This document shows positions 11,356 through 20,496 of a stretch of DNA of 30,317 bases, piece after piece. The stretch covers positions 1 through 30,317 of the IMG/VR virus record IMGVR_UViG_3300025138_012274. One strand, 5' to 3'. The number at the start of each line of letters is the position of its first letter. Position 1 is the stretch's first letter. This stretch comes from a virus. Under the pieces are notes generated by a model that was not told the origin of the DNA, made no database searches, and saw only the letters and a list, made by a program, of their open reading frames with translations. A program made the translations under genes and the position numbers.

Positions 11356-12681
11356 TTATTTAAATAAATATTTACTAGTATCAAATAAATATTGTGACCC
11401 TTCTATGTGTTTTTTATTTATGTCTATTAATTCTTTTATTTTAATATCAAAACATCCTATATTATAACTTCCTTTAGGATTTTTTTGTTCTTTTAATAAA
11501 TTATTAAAAATTTGATTTGATTGTTTAATAAATTGATTAGTAATAGGAGCATTAAAGTTTTTAGACAATTCACTCATATCTGTTTTAATTATAATATCAT
11601 CATCTTTATTATAATCTTGTAATAACACAAACCTATCTTTTAAATTATTGCTTTGATTAAAACGATGTTTTACTTCATCCCATTTGCTATTATCATAACC
11701 CCATCTATAGTTACTATAATAATAATAGTTAAAATTGACTTTTCGGTACAATTCTGTTAAAACATCTTTATCATTAATTATTATTTTTTCAAAATAGGGC
11801 TCAATAGCTTCTAATATAGGAAAAAGTGGAACACTATCAATATTAATAATTAATGATGAGTTATATTTAGGTAAATAATGATGACCAAAAAATCCCCATT
11901 TTCTAATAAATCTTTTTAATTCTTCCTGATCAGCTAAGGTTTGCCATTCATTATTTATTTTAACTTTTTCATTATCATTTTTGTACCAATCCTTCCCTCT
12001 TGATGAAACACAAGTATAATGGTAAACATGAGCATTCCAAGTTTCTAGAGCATCTAATTTAGTTGCTCCTATTCTAATAATAAAATCTGAATCCTCTCTA
12101 GAACATCTAAATCTAGTATCAAATCCTCCTAATGTTTTAAAATAAGTTTCTTTATACATCCCAAAAGGAGCAAAATGACCCCAAATCATTGGTCTATTTT
12201 CTTTTTGTAATTCCTTAGAAAACTTAATGAATTCTTTATACTGAAATTCCTCAGGGGTTAATCCAAAACTTTTTGTGATTTTTTCTGGTGATTCTGGATG
12301 TACAGGAGGTTCTATTCTTGCTATAGTAATTATAGCATTTTTATTTTTATTTAATGCCTCTAAAAAATAATAATCAAATTTATTTCCGGCTACCATATCG
12401 GCTTGTAAGTATACAACCACATCATTTGTAGCATGAGAAAATAAAATAGAAATGTTTCTTTGGTATCCTATTCTATCATCTTCATTTTTATAAACTTTAA
12501 TATTAGGTTTATCTTTTCTATATTCTAAAAATGCTTCAAATTGATTTTGATTATCTGAATCTATTAATATTAATACTTCATGTTTTTCAAATTCAGTATT
12601 ATCTACTAAACTATCTAACAGTCCTAGTACATAATTTTTTTCATTTTTAGCAGCGGTAATACAAAAACTAATAGGTTGCAT
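11356..12681 (-). CDS. GT2-family glycosyltransferase, 441 residues
   Basis: GT-A fold at the N-terminus: MQPISFCITAAKNEKNYVLG, a beta-strand/DSD segment (LILIDSDNQ) and Q93-A-D-M in the place of the DXD motif that binds metal-nucleotide sugar. GGFDTRFRCSREDSDF (185-200) matches the GG(F)D...ReDxDF acceptor/catalytic region. The C-terminal 200 residues have no clear domain and could determine the acceptor. It is expected to be cytoplasmic, using a nucleotide sugar to extend a glycan. It is the last gene of the 16-gene glycan module, and promoter P6 starts immediately after its stop. Confidence 0.8.
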   Translation of the reverse strand: MQPISFCITAAKNEKNYVLGLLDSLVDNTEFEKHEVLILIDSDNQNQFEAFLEYRKDKPNIKVYKNEDDRIGYQRNISILFSHATNDVVVYLQADMVAGNKFDYYFLEALNKNKNAIITIARIEPPVHPESPEKITKSFGLTPEEFQYKEFIKFSKELQKENRPMIWGHFAPFGMYKETYFKTLGGFDTRFRCSREDSDFIIRIGATKLDALETWNAHVYHYTCVSSRGKDWYKNDNEKVKINNEWQTLADQEELKRFIRKWGFFGHHYLPKYNSSLIINIDSVPLFPILEAIEPYFEKIIINDKDVLTELYRKVNFNYYYYSNYRWGYDNSKWDEVKHRFNQSNNLKDRFVLLQDYNKDDDIIIKTDMSELSKNFNAPITNQFIKQSNQIFNNLLKEQKNPKGSYNIGCFDIKIKELIDINKKHIEGSQYLFDTSKYLFK

Positions 12682-13435
12682 AATATGTTTTTTTAATTCC
12701 CTCTTTTAATCCTATTAAAGGAATATTTATTTTTTCTTGGTAAGGGCTAATATATGGTTCACCCTCACTTTTATTCTCCAATATAATATCACATTTATGG
12801 GAATCCAAATTATTTATAATTTCTGCTATTTCATATAGACTACAGGTATTATAATAAGAAGCATTTATATTTTTTATTTTAGGGTTTTGTATTATGTAAT
12901 GTATTAAGGAAACAAAATCATCTATATAAAAAAAGTCCATTAACTTATTTTGGTGGATAATTAATGGTTTTTTATTTTTATATCTTTCAATATTGGATTT
13001 TATAAATCTAGTATCCTTTTCATTTTCACTAAATATACCAAACGATAAAATATTATTAAATTTGGGTTCATTTTGTATAATTTTGTGGATGATATTTTTA
13101 CTTAACCCATAAGGTTCAGTTGGTTTACCCAATTCAGCTCCCGAACTTAAATTAATAAATTGTGAATAATTATCTTGGTTAGATAATAAATTATAAAACA
13201 TAGAAATGTTATTATAAAATACTTTACTATCCTCTTTTTCTAATCTATGCCCTCCAGTAATAGCAGTATGAATTACTACATCAAAATATTTATTTTTAAA
13301 AAATTTATTAGTAAGTTCTCTATCACTTAAATCAAAATCATCTCTTCCAATACTAGTAATATGGTGTAAGCCTTTTAGTTTATTAGTTAAATTTTTACCT
13401 ATATAACCATTTTTTCCTGTAATTAATATTTTCAT
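12668..13435 (-). CDS. Short SDR epimerase/reductase, 255 residues
   Basis: An NAD(P)-binding TGKNGYIGKNL (6-16, GxxGxxG) and the SDR catalytic set: Ser around 97 (NLSSGAELG) and Y109-G-L-S-K113 (EPYGLSKNII). FFYIDDF near 160-166 matches the substrate-loop end of extended SDRs. It resembles bifunctional 3,5-epimerase/4-reductase enzymes (Fcl, ColC) in length and place, but the characteristic Cys/His epimerase residues of Fcl could not be pinned. It might finish GDP-L-fucose or GDP-colitose, or act on another 4-keto sugar. It overlaps the GT2 gene by 14 bases. Confidence 0.65.
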   Translation of the reverse strand: MKILITGKNGYIGKNLTNKLKGLHHITSIGRDDFDLSDRELTNKFFKNKYFDVVIHTAITGGHRLEKEDSKVFYNNISMFYNLLSNQDNYSQFINLSSGAELGKPTEPYGLSKNIIHKIIQNEPKFNNILSFGIFSENEKDTRFIKSNIERYKNKKPLIIHQNKLMDFFYIDDFVSLIHYIIQNPKIKNINASYYNTCSLYEIAEIINNLDSHKCDIILENKSEGEPYISPYQEKINIPLIGLKEGIKKTYYATY

Positions 13436-14434
13436 TTATTTTTTAAGTTGTTGTGCTACCTCTAATATTAAATCTTCTTGCCCTGCTACTAATTTTCTAT
13501 TACCTAATTCAAATATAAGGGAAGAATATTCAATGTCATTTAATTTAGAAGCTTTAATGATTGGTCTCTCAAAACCAGAAAATAATTTATTTAACCCAGT
13601 TAACACATTTACAGGATTAATAGTTGGAATCTTAGGTACTAAATAATCTGTTACTTTATCAGCTTCAATTATAACTTGTTTAAAATCTATTCCTACATCA
13701 AAATTAGATTTTTCTAATACAGGTATAAGTACTTCTAAAGGAGCATTTCCAGCTCCAGCACCAAATCCTCTAATACAAGCATCTATATATTTAGCCCCAT
13801 TTTGAGCAGCTACTAATGAATTTGATACAGCACATCCTAAATTATTATGAGCATGGAAACCAATATCAATATTAAGGTTTTCGGTTAATGCCTTAATTCT
13901 TTCTTCTACATTTAAAGGTAAATATGTACCTGTTGAATCCATTATAATAACAGCTTCGGCACCATATTGTTCCATAGTTTTAGCATTTTCAACTAATGTT
14001 TTAGTATCAGTTAATGCCGTCATCATTAATACCCCTAAGGCAGTAACATCTTTATTTTGTAAATATTCTAAATGAGATTTACTAAGAGTTGCTTCAGTAC
14101 AATGAGTAGCTATCCTTACTACATCAACACCCATATCAATTGCTGGTTGGATGTCCTTATTTACTGTTGCAATACCTGGTATTACATGGACACCTAATTT
14201 AGTATTAGTTAAATATTTTTTAGCGGTTTCTATTATTTCTTTATCTGTATGAGTAGCCTTACCTATTAATAATGAAGAAGCACCTAAACCGTTCCCATGG
14301 CCTACTTCAACAATGGGTATATTTGTTTTATTTGCAAATTTACAATATTTTTTAATACTATTTAAACTTATAGTATGTTTTACACTGTGGTTCCCATCTC
14401 TAAGAGAAGAATCTGTTATAATAATATTATTCAT
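13436..14434 (-). CDS. 4-hydroxy-2-oxovalerate aldolase-like enzyme
   Basis: 332 residues, the usual length for DmpG/MhpE. The N-terminal ITDSSLRDGNHSVKH (R12, D13, H20) holds the pyruvate/metal-binding and base residues, VEVGHGNGLGASS follows the VEvaHGdGlggsS motif, and GFHAHNNLG (H194, H196) is the metal-binding HxH. GAGAGNAPLE near residue 230 is a family signature. The enzyme reversibly makes 4-hydroxy-2-oxopentanoate from pyruvate and acetaldehyde. It overlaps the acetaldehyde dehydrogenase by eight bases, the partner that normally channels acetaldehyde to it. In a glycan cluster a biosynthetic direction is likely. Confidence 0.9.
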   Translation of the reverse strand: MNNIIITDSSLRDGNHSVKHTISLNSIKKYCKFANKTNIPIVEVGHGNGLGASSLLIGKATHTDKEIIETAKKYLTNTKLGVHVIPGIATVNKDIQPAIDMGVDVVRIATHCTEATLSKSHLEYLQNKDVTALGVLMMTALTDTKTLVENAKTMEQYGAEAVIIMDSTGTYLPLNVEERIKALTENLNIDIGFHAHNNLGCAVSNSLVAAQNGAKYIDACIRGFGAGAGNAPLEVLIPVLEKSNFDVGIDFKQVIIEADKVTDYLVPKIPTINPVNVLTGLNKLFSGFERPIIKASKLNDIEYSSLIFELGNRKLVAGQEDLILEVAQQLKK

Positions 14435-15281
14435 CTTTTAAATATTTTGTTATTTCAATTGCAGCACAGTTTATTATATCTAAATTGCCAGCATACTCAG
14501 GTAAGTAATCACCTGATCCTTTTACTTTAATACTTAAAACTAAAATATCATCATTAATTACAGGAGGCATTACTAATTCATAGTATGGAATATATGTTTG
14601 TAATTTTTTTATAGTTTTATAAATATCTTCAACCAAAGAAGAGAAATTGATATTATTTGCTTTTACAAACATAGTTGTCTGCATATCAACTTGTGGTTCA
14701 GCTGGGTTAAGATTTAATATTACTTTACATTCCTTACAATTTGTAAACTCTTTAATTGCTTTTTCTGTGGTATTAATATAATTATCAATATTAATTCTTG
14801 TTGCCATTCCAGCACTATCGGAAGCAATTTGGGATACTACTTCAATATAATCTATATTAGAACAATGTTTAGATATTACATTTAATAGTGGGGTTGATGC
14901 TTGTCCACCACAAGTAATCATATTAACATTTCCTTTATTTTGTATTATTCTAGGATTAATATTAGGAACACATAAATCTCCTACTTTAGCTGGAGTTAGA
15001 TCTATTACTTTAATTTCTTGTTTAGCAAATATTTTAGCATGTTTTCTTGCATCATCAGCACTAGTACAATCATAAACTACATCACAACATTTAGGATTAT
15101 CAATAAAATACTGAATGCCCTTGTCTGTTACATTTATATTTAATTCTTGAGCTAATTTAATACCATTAGACTCCATTCTCCTACCAGCAAATATTATAGG
15201 AATAATAAAATCTGTTTTTATCAATTTTAATAATAAATCAGTACCTATATTACCTGTCCCAATTATTCCTGCTTTTATCAT
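14427..15281 (-). CDS. Acylating acetaldehyde dehydrogenase-like enzyme
   Basis: 284 residues, about 20 short of DmpF/MhpF. GIIGTGNIGTDL (5-16) is the Rossmann loop; C124 in NMITCGGQASTP is the catalytic cysteine that forms the acyl-thioester with CoA; AGNLDIINCAA (near 267) matches the C-terminal signature. Reaction: acetyl-CoA + NADH <-> acetaldehyde + CoA. It is adjacent to the aldolase and would supply it (or the ThDP enzyme) with acetaldehyde. Overlaps of eight bases with the aldolase and four with the ThDP enzyme mark one translational unit of three enzymes. Confidence 0.9.
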   Translation of the reverse strand: MIKAGIIGTGNIGTDLLLKLIKTDFIIPIIFAGRRMESNGIKLAQELNINVTDKGIQYFIDNPKCCDVVYDCTSADDARKHAKIFAKQEIKVIDLTPAKVGDLCVPNINPRIIQNKGNVNMITCGGQASTPLLNVISKHCSNIDYIEVVSQIASDSAGMATRINIDNYINTTEKAIKEFTNCKECKVILNLNPAEPQVDMQTTMFVKANNINFSSLVEDIYKTIKKLQTYIPYYELVMPPVINDDILVLSIKVKGSGDYLPEYAGNLDIINCAAIEITKYLKDE

Positions 15282-17068
15282 CTTTGTATTTGATTTGATT
15301 TTTTACTTATTTTTACCTGCATTTCCTTTTCTAATATATTCATAGAAACAAGAGGTGACATTTCTTCTATAGGAGGTGCTAAAATACTCCCATCTGTTTT
15401 AGGTACACCTTTTACTTTAGGTAAAAAACCTTGATGAGGATCCATAAATACTTCTAACACAGAAGGACCACTATGATTTAAAAAACTACTAAGGGAACTG
15501 TCAACATCATTCCATTCTTCTAATTTATAGTACTCATAACCTAAAGCAGGAAACAATTTACTAAAATTAGGTAAACCAATACCTGTATTTTTATCTACAC
15601 TAACGTATTTACCATTAAATAACATTTTTTGAGTGTGTTTAATCATTAAATACCCATCATTGTTAAATATAATAACTTTAACATTCAACCCATTTTCTAT
15701 AACAGTATGCAATTCTTGAAGATTCATCATAATTCCTCCATCACAGTTAAGGCATAATACATCTTTATTAGGACAAGCTGTTGCAGCACCTACTGCTCCT
15801 GCTATACCATATCCCATTTCTCCTAACCCTAATGAAGTAAACATTTTTTGATTAGGTTTTAGTTTTATAGCTTGGTGACCACTTAATAAAGCAGTACCCA
15901 TGTCTGTAACTACAATATGGTCATCTTTTAAATGATTAGATAATTTATCTATAAATTGGTATGAATTAATGTAGTTATCTTTATGTTCATGCTCTTTACT
16001 AATTAAAGGATAATTTATTTTTTTATTTTGACAATATTTTAACCATTCGTTTTCTATAGGTTTAATATCGTTAATTTTGTCTAATAATTGGTCTAAAACA
16101 ACACTAACATTTTCTTTTATATGTAAGTCAATATATTTTTTGGGTGCTTGTAATTCATCAACATCTACGCATATAATTTTACCCTCACGTACAAATTCAT
16201 CCCAATCATATCCAGTTTGTGGTAAAGCTAACCTACTACCTAATACTATTAATAAATCACAATTTTGAACTATATAATTAGCTCCTCTTTGTCCATATAA
16301 CCCAAATCTACCAAAAAAGTTTGGATTATTACTTTCTATTAAATCAATTCCTGACCAAGTTAAAGTTGTAGGGATATTTGTTTTATTAATAAATTTATTA
16401 AATTTATCTTTAGAATTTGATAATCTAACACCATTTCCCCCTAAAATTAAAGGGCATTTAGATTCGTTTAAGGCATTAATTAAAAATTTAGAATAATCAA
16501 TTTGATTATTATTTAAAGATTGTGGTTTACTCCATAATTGTTTTTTTACTAATTTAGATTGAATATCAAAAGGTATATCTAACCAAGTTGGACCTTTTCT
16601 ATCTTCCATAGTAATATTAAAACATTTTTCTAACTCTAATTGAATATGATTTTCATCCATTAAACAATAAGAATATTTAGTAACATCCTTAACCATTTTT
16701 GATACATTAAACCCTTGAGTACCATACATTCTTAAAGATTTATGTTCCTTAATATGAAATGAAGATTCATTACCTGAAATTATAAACCCAGGAATTGAAT
16801 CCGCCCAATTACTGACCACGCCTGTTATAGCATTTGATGCTCCAGCCCCTGCAGTTACTATAGAAGCTGATAATTTGCCTGAAGCTCTATAATGAGCTCC
16901 CATTGCCATAATTGCTGCTTGTTCATGGTGTGTGTTGATGATCTTAGTGTATCCTAATTTATTTATTGAATCAAATATGTGGGAATTTGCAGAACCTATA
17001 ATACCAAAAACAGTTTTAATTTCTTTTTCCTTTAAAAACTCAGCTACTATATCACTTACTTTTACCAT
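15278..17068 (-). CDS. ThDP-dependent acetolactate-synthase-like enzyme
   Basis: 596 residues, standard for the ALS/POX family. E49 in NTHHEQAAIMAMGA is the glutamate that activates the thiamine C2. NCDGGIMMNLQEL (442-453) with NND (469-471) is the ThDP/Mg2+ motif (CDG replacing the usual GDG). The C-terminus (LPKVKGVPKTDGSIL, APPIEEMSPL) is as in ALS-like enzymes of surface-polysaccharide loci. Such enzymes decarboxylate pyruvate to hydroxyethyl-ThDP and add it to a carbonyl; the related YerE adds two carbons to a 4-keto sugar. It may do likewise here, but the acceptor is unknown. No regulatory subunit is near, so branched-chain amino acid synthesis is unlikely. Confidence 0.85.
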   Translation of the reverse strand: MVKVSDIVAEFLKEKEIKTVFGIIGSANSHIFDSINKLGYTKIINTHHEQAAIMAMGAHYRASGKLSASIVTAGAGASNAITGVVSNWADSIPGFIISGNESSFHIKEHKSLRMYGTQGFNVSKMVKDVTKYSYCLMDENHIQLELEKCFNITMEDRKGPTWLDIPFDIQSKLVKKQLWSKPQSLNNNQIDYSKFLINALNESKCPLILGGNGVRLSNSKDKFNKFINKTNIPTTLTWSGIDLIESNNPNFFGRFGLYGQRGANYIVQNCDLLIVLGSRLALPQTGYDWDEFVREGKIICVDVDELQAPKKYIDLHIKENVSVVLDQLLDKINDIKPIENEWLKYCQNKKINYPLISKEHEHKDNYINSYQFIDKLSNHLKDDHIVVTDMGTALLSGHQAIKLKPNQKMFTSLGLGEMGYGIAGAVGAATACPNKDVLCLNCDGGIMMNLQELHTVIENGLNVKVIIFNNDGYLMIKHTQKMLFNGKYVSVDKNTGIGLPNFSKLFPALGYEYYKLEEWNDVDSSLSSFLNHSGPSVLEVFMDPHQGFLPKVKGVPKTDGSILAPPIEEMSPLVSMNILEKEMQVKISKKSNQIQR

Positions 17069-18024
17069 ATAAAATTTTCTTTTAATGAATTTACAATCTT
17101 AGGTAATTCATCAGCAAATACTATTTTAGGACACCACCCTAATTTTCTTAACTTATCATCATTTAAAGCATATCTTACATCTTGACCCTGTCTTGAATAA
17201 GATAAATCTAAGTATGTACTTATTTCTTCTGGTGTTAAATCTGTATTGTGGTACGATTTAATAATTTGTTTAACTGTATCTAAATTATTTTGTTCAAAAC
17301 CACCACAAATGTTATATATTTCATTTTTAACATTACTATCAATAATAGTTAATACTGATTCTGCTGTATCGTTAGCATGTAACCAATTTCTAATTGGTTT
17401 TCCACCATTATGTAAGGGGATAGGTTTATTTAAACCTAAATATTTTATAGATTTTGGGATTAATTTTTCTACATATTGACCTATACCATAGTTGTTTGTA
17501 GGTCTTAATATAACATAAGGAATTGAATATGTTCTCCCCCAAGCTATAATTAATTGATCAGCTGCTGCTTTAGTTGCAGAATAAGGGTTTGATGGTTTCA
17601 ATATATCAGTTTCAATATGTTCTCCTTCTGTTATATCTCCATAAACTTCATCTGTAGAAAAATGTAATAGAGTTGGTAGTTGGGAACTTTCAGCTCTATA
17701 ATTTTTTATTAATTCTAATATATTATGTACCCCATTTATGTTTGAAGCTAAAAAATCATTACTTTTAACAATTGAATTACCAACATGGGTTTCTGCTGCT
17801 GTATTAATAACATAATCACATTCATATAAAAACTCAATATCATTAATATCCTTATCTTCAAATATAAAATTATCATAACAATAAAACTCATCTAATAAAT
17901 GTTTATTTGCAGCATAAGTACACTTATCAATTCCTCGTACATACCATCCCCGTTTTAAACAAGAACGAGTAACGTGGCTTCCAATAAACCCTAAACAACC
18001 TGTTATATAAACTATTCTTTTCAT
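17062..18024 (-). CDS. RmlB-like dTDP-glucose 4,6-dehydratase
   Basis: 320 residues. TGCLGFIGSHV (8-18) is the NAD loop; FSTDEVYGD has T124-D125-E126, the catalytic Thr-Asp-Glu of RmlB; Y148-S-A-T-K152 is the YxxxK pair; IDKCTYAAN (32-40) corresponds to the DkLTYAGN substrate-loop signature. It removes water from a nucleotide glucose to make the 4-keto-6-deoxy sugar. RmlB is the first guess, though other 4,6-dehydratases share these residues. No RmlA, C or D is in the window, so dTDP-glucose would come from the host. It overlaps the ThDP enzyme by seven bases, suggesting that the 4-keto product is its substrate. Confidence 0.85.
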   Translation of the reverse strand: MKRIVYITGCLGFIGSHVTRSCLKRGWYVRGIDKCTYAANKHLLDEFYCYDNFIFEDKDINDIEFLYECDYVINTAAETHVGNSIVKSNDFLASNINGVHNILELIKNYRAESSQLPTLLHFSTDEVYGDITEGEHIETDILKPSNPYSATKAAADQLIIAWGRTYSIPYVILRPTNNYGIGQYVEKLIPKSIKYLGLNKPIPLHNGGKPIRNWLHANDTAESVLTIIDSNVKNEIYNICGGFEQNNLDTVKQIIKSYHNTDLTPEEISTYLDLSYSRQGQDVRYALNDDKLRKLGWCPKIVFADELPKIVNSLKENFIW

Positions 18025-18025
18025 G

Positions 18026-18931
18026 TTAATTATCTATATTTATCCAACTTGGTGGGTAATAATTACCATTAATCCAAGAAGATTGATGGTCTTGTTTTAA
18101 CCAATTAGTGGGACATATTATTTTTTTATTTTTACTTTTACTCAAATAAGCACCCCACCATGAATAAGAGCTATTACAAGTAATATGATGATCACATAAA
18201 CTCATTAAAGCTAAATCTTCTTTTTCTGAATCAGTACATACTTTATCTCCTCCTTCAGGTGCGACAAAATATATATTATCTCCTTCAAGTAGGTTTTTAG
18301 CAAATTTTATATCATTAGAAAAAACTACAAAATTATAATCTTCTGTGGGCATAAATTGATCTACTATTGCTTTTGTATAATATTCATGATCCAATATACA
18401 AAAAGAAAAGTTAGATAACAAATAATCCCCTCTTCTCATATGAATACTAACAGTAGGTTTATTATTTCCAAAATATTTTTTAATATCTTTCATTCTTTTA
18501 ATTGATTGATCCCGAAGGTTAGGGAGAAAATTCCATTTTTCTACTTCTTGTCCTATAGAATCATACCAATAAGAATATAAATCAAATCTACCTATTAAAT
18601 TATAGTTAACTCCAGATTTTAAATTAAATAAAGTTTTATCATATCTAGTAGTATGAAAATTAATAGATTTATCTTCAAAATTATTAAAAAATTCTAAAGG
18701 TTTTATTTCATATTCCTCTTCCAAATCTAATAAATCAAATATTCTAATTTTAGTTTGGAAGGGTTCTTGAGTTGGGGGGTATTTAGTTAAAATTCCTTTA
18801 ATATTTTCTTTTGAAAAAACTATTTTTAAATTATTAGCTCTTGCTACTGCTAGGAGACCTGAAAAAATTTGGAGTTGGGAACATAGTCCTCCAGATGCCC
18901 CCATATTATTTAAAGTTATATAATTAGTCAT
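18026..18931 (-). CDS. GT11-type (fucosyltransferase-family) glycosyltransferase
   Basis: 301 residues, normal for alpha-1,2-fucosyltransferases. The N-terminal GASGGLCSQLQIF matches the family GGLGNQxFQ region, HMRRGDY (164-170) is the GDP-binding HxRRGDY motif, and NSSYSWWGAYL (253-263) matches SNSTFSWWxA.L. The donor is expected to be a GDP-sugar: fucose in most members. Here the GDP-mannose 4,6-dehydratase upstream and the ColD-like gene could instead give GDP-colitose; I recall a colitosyltransferase in this family, not verified here. It overlaps the Gmd gene by eight bases. Confidence 0.85.
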   Translation of the reverse strand: MTNYITLNNMGASGGLCSQLQIFSGLLAVARANNLKIVFSKENIKGILTKYPPTQEPFQTKIRIFDLLDLEEEYEIKPLEFFNNFEDKSINFHTTRYDKTLFNLKSGVNYNLIGRFDLYSYWYDSIGQEVEKWNFLPNLRDQSIKRMKDIKKYFGNNKPTVSIHMRRGDYLLSNFSFCILDHEYYTKAIVDQFMPTEDYNFVVFSNDIKFAKNLLEGDNIYFVAPEGGDKVCTDSEKEDLALMSLCDHHITCNSSYSWWGAYLSKSKNKKIICPTNWLKQDHQSSWINGNYYPPSWINIDN

Positions 18932-19901
18932 TTTTATATATTTTTACCCAATGTTCAATCATCTCATCCATCATACTTTCAAAAGTATATTCAGTTTTCC
19001 ATCCTAATTTTCTAATTAAAGTTGAATCTCCTTTTAGATATTTTAACTCTTCAGGACGTAAAAATTTTTGATTTTGAACCACAAATTTTTTATAATCTAA
19101 ATCTAATTGAGAAAAAACATATTCACACATATCTCTTACTGAACGAGTTTCTCCTGTTGCTACAACCCAATCTCCAGGATGTGGTTGTTGTAAAATTAAA
19201 TGCATAGCACGAACATAATCTTTTGAATGTCCCCAATCTCTATAAGCATCTAAATTACCTAGTTCTAATTCATTTTGGAGTCCTAATTTAATTCTAACAG
19301 CAGCCTTAACTACTTTATTAGTAACAAAATTTGATCCTCTACGGGGTGATTCATGGTTAAATAAAATTCCGTTTGAGGTATGTAATTTATAAGCGTTACG
19401 ATAATTTCTTACAATATTATAACCAAATACTTTAGCACATCCATAAGGAGATACAGGAGTCATTCTAGTTGATTCTCTTTGAAAACCATCTTCATCAACT
19501 GAACTCCCAAACATTTCTGATGAAGATGCTTGGTAAAATTTAGCATTGGGGCAATTATTACGAACTGCTTCTAATATATTTAATACACCAAGTGAATTTG
19601 TTTGGACTGTAAATTGTGGAATTTCATAACTGATTCTTACATGAGATTGGGCAGCCATGTTGTATACTTCATCAGGTTGTATATTACGTAGCAGTCGTTC
19701 AATTCCTGAAGTATCATTTAAATCACCGTAACTTACGTGTACACTTGGATTATTTCGTATAGGATCTAATCTTGATTGTTGATGTTCTGGAGTCGAGTTT
19801 CGTCTAACAATCCCATAAACTTCATAATCTAAACTTAATAGGTATTCTGCTAAATAAGAACCATCTTGCCCCCCAATTCCTGTTATAAATGCTTTTTTCA
19901 T
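18924..19901 (-). CDS. gmd: GDP-mannose 4,6-dehydratase
   Basis: 325 residues. TGIGGQDGSYLAEYL is the NADP loop typical of Gmd. S128-E129 (SSSEMFG) and Y153-G-C-A-K157 form the catalytic set. LFNHESPRRGSNFVT and LGNLDAYRDWGHSKDYVRAM are near-exact family signatures. It converts GDP-mannose to GDP-4-keto-6-deoxy-mannose, the branch point for fucose, colitose, rhamnose and perosamine. Downstream enzymes for several of these branches are in the same operon. No GDP-mannose synthesis gene is here, so the phage depends on host GDP-mannose. The overlap with the short DegT gene upstream is four bases. Confidence 0.95.
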   Translation of the reverse strand: MKKAFITGIGGQDGSYLAEYLLSLDYEVYGIVRRNSTPEHQQSRLDPIRNNPSVHVSYGDLNDTSGIERLLRNIQPDEVYNMAAQSHVRISYEIPQFTVQTNSLGVLNILEAVRNNCPNAKFYQASSSEMFGSSVDEDGFQRESTRMTPVSPYGCAKVFGYNIVRNYRNAYKLHTSNGILFNHESPRRGSNFVTNKVVKAAVRIKLGLQNELELGNLDAYRDWGHSKDYVRAMHLILQQPHPGDWVVATGETRSVRDMCEYVFSQLDLDYKKFVVQNQKFLRPEELKYLKGDSTLIRKLGWKTEYTFESMMDEMIEHWVKIYKND

Positions 19902-20494
19902 AAATTATTTTTAAATATATCCATTTGTGTTAAATCAGGCCAATCTGTTATAACCCACGGTTTTGGTTTTGTTTTAATAGCATCATCTAATTTTTTTAGA
20001 CCCTTTGTTGCTGTTTCAGGAGTCATATAATAATGATAACCTAATGTGTTTATGTTTTGGTCTCTCCAGGGTACATTAGGAATTCTACCATCATAAGTCA
20101 TTTTTTTTAATTGTTCTGCTGCTTCTTTATTATCCGTTAATATAATACCCCCCCTACCAAGAGACAAATGTTTTTGAAATTGAAATGATATATTCATAAA
20201 AGTACCAGGGATATAACTATTTTCTTTCCATAATACAGCGGCATCAATTACTGTATCAGTTAAATAATAATAATCAACCCAATTTTCATCTTTCCAATTT
20301 AAATCTATTCCTAATTTATTAGCTAAAAAAGGTATAGATAAATAGGTTCTTTTAGGTACTACTATACAATCAACTCCTTCATATATTAAACAGAGTTCAA
20401 CTCCATGTGTACAACAATCAATAGCTACAGCGTAGGGAGCACCAAAAAATTCTGCTACTTTATTTTCGAATCTAGTTACTGTTTCAAAGCTCAT
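19898..20494 (-). CDS. Compact DegT-type PLP aminotransferase, 198 residues
   Basis: About half the normal 370-400 residues of the family. SFQFQKHLSLGRGGI (103-117) matches SFxxxKxLxxGxGG, so the internal-aldimine lysine is kept at K108; D84 in VIDAAVLW corresponds to the residue that binds the PLP ring nitrogen. The N-terminal small domain and much of the C-terminal domain are absent, and Cys27-Cys28 (DCCTHGVEL) replace the usual SGT phosphate-binding segment. If active it may use a dimer or GDP-4-keto-6-deoxy-mannose (perosamine-type). Loss of activity cannot be excluded. Its position between Gmd and the formyltransferase suggests the 4-amino sugar intermediate. Confidence 0.7.
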   Translation of the reverse strand: MSFETVTRFENKVAEFFGAPYAVAIDCCTHGVELCLIYEGVDCIVVPKRTYLSIPFLANKLGIDLNWKDENWVDYYYLTDTVIDAAVLWKENSYIPGTFMNISFQFQKHLSLGRGGIILTDNKEAAEQLKKMTYDGRIPNVPWRDQNINTLGYHYYMTPETATKGLKKLDDAIKTKPKPWVITDWPDLTQMDIFKNNL

Positions 20495-20496
20495 TA

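Noticed and set aside
13436-17068. Interpretation as branched-chain amino acid synthesis or aromatic degradation
   Set aside because: No ketol-acid reductoisomerase, dihydroxyacid dehydratase, regulatory subunit or ring-cleavage genes; the trio is embedded in sugar genes.
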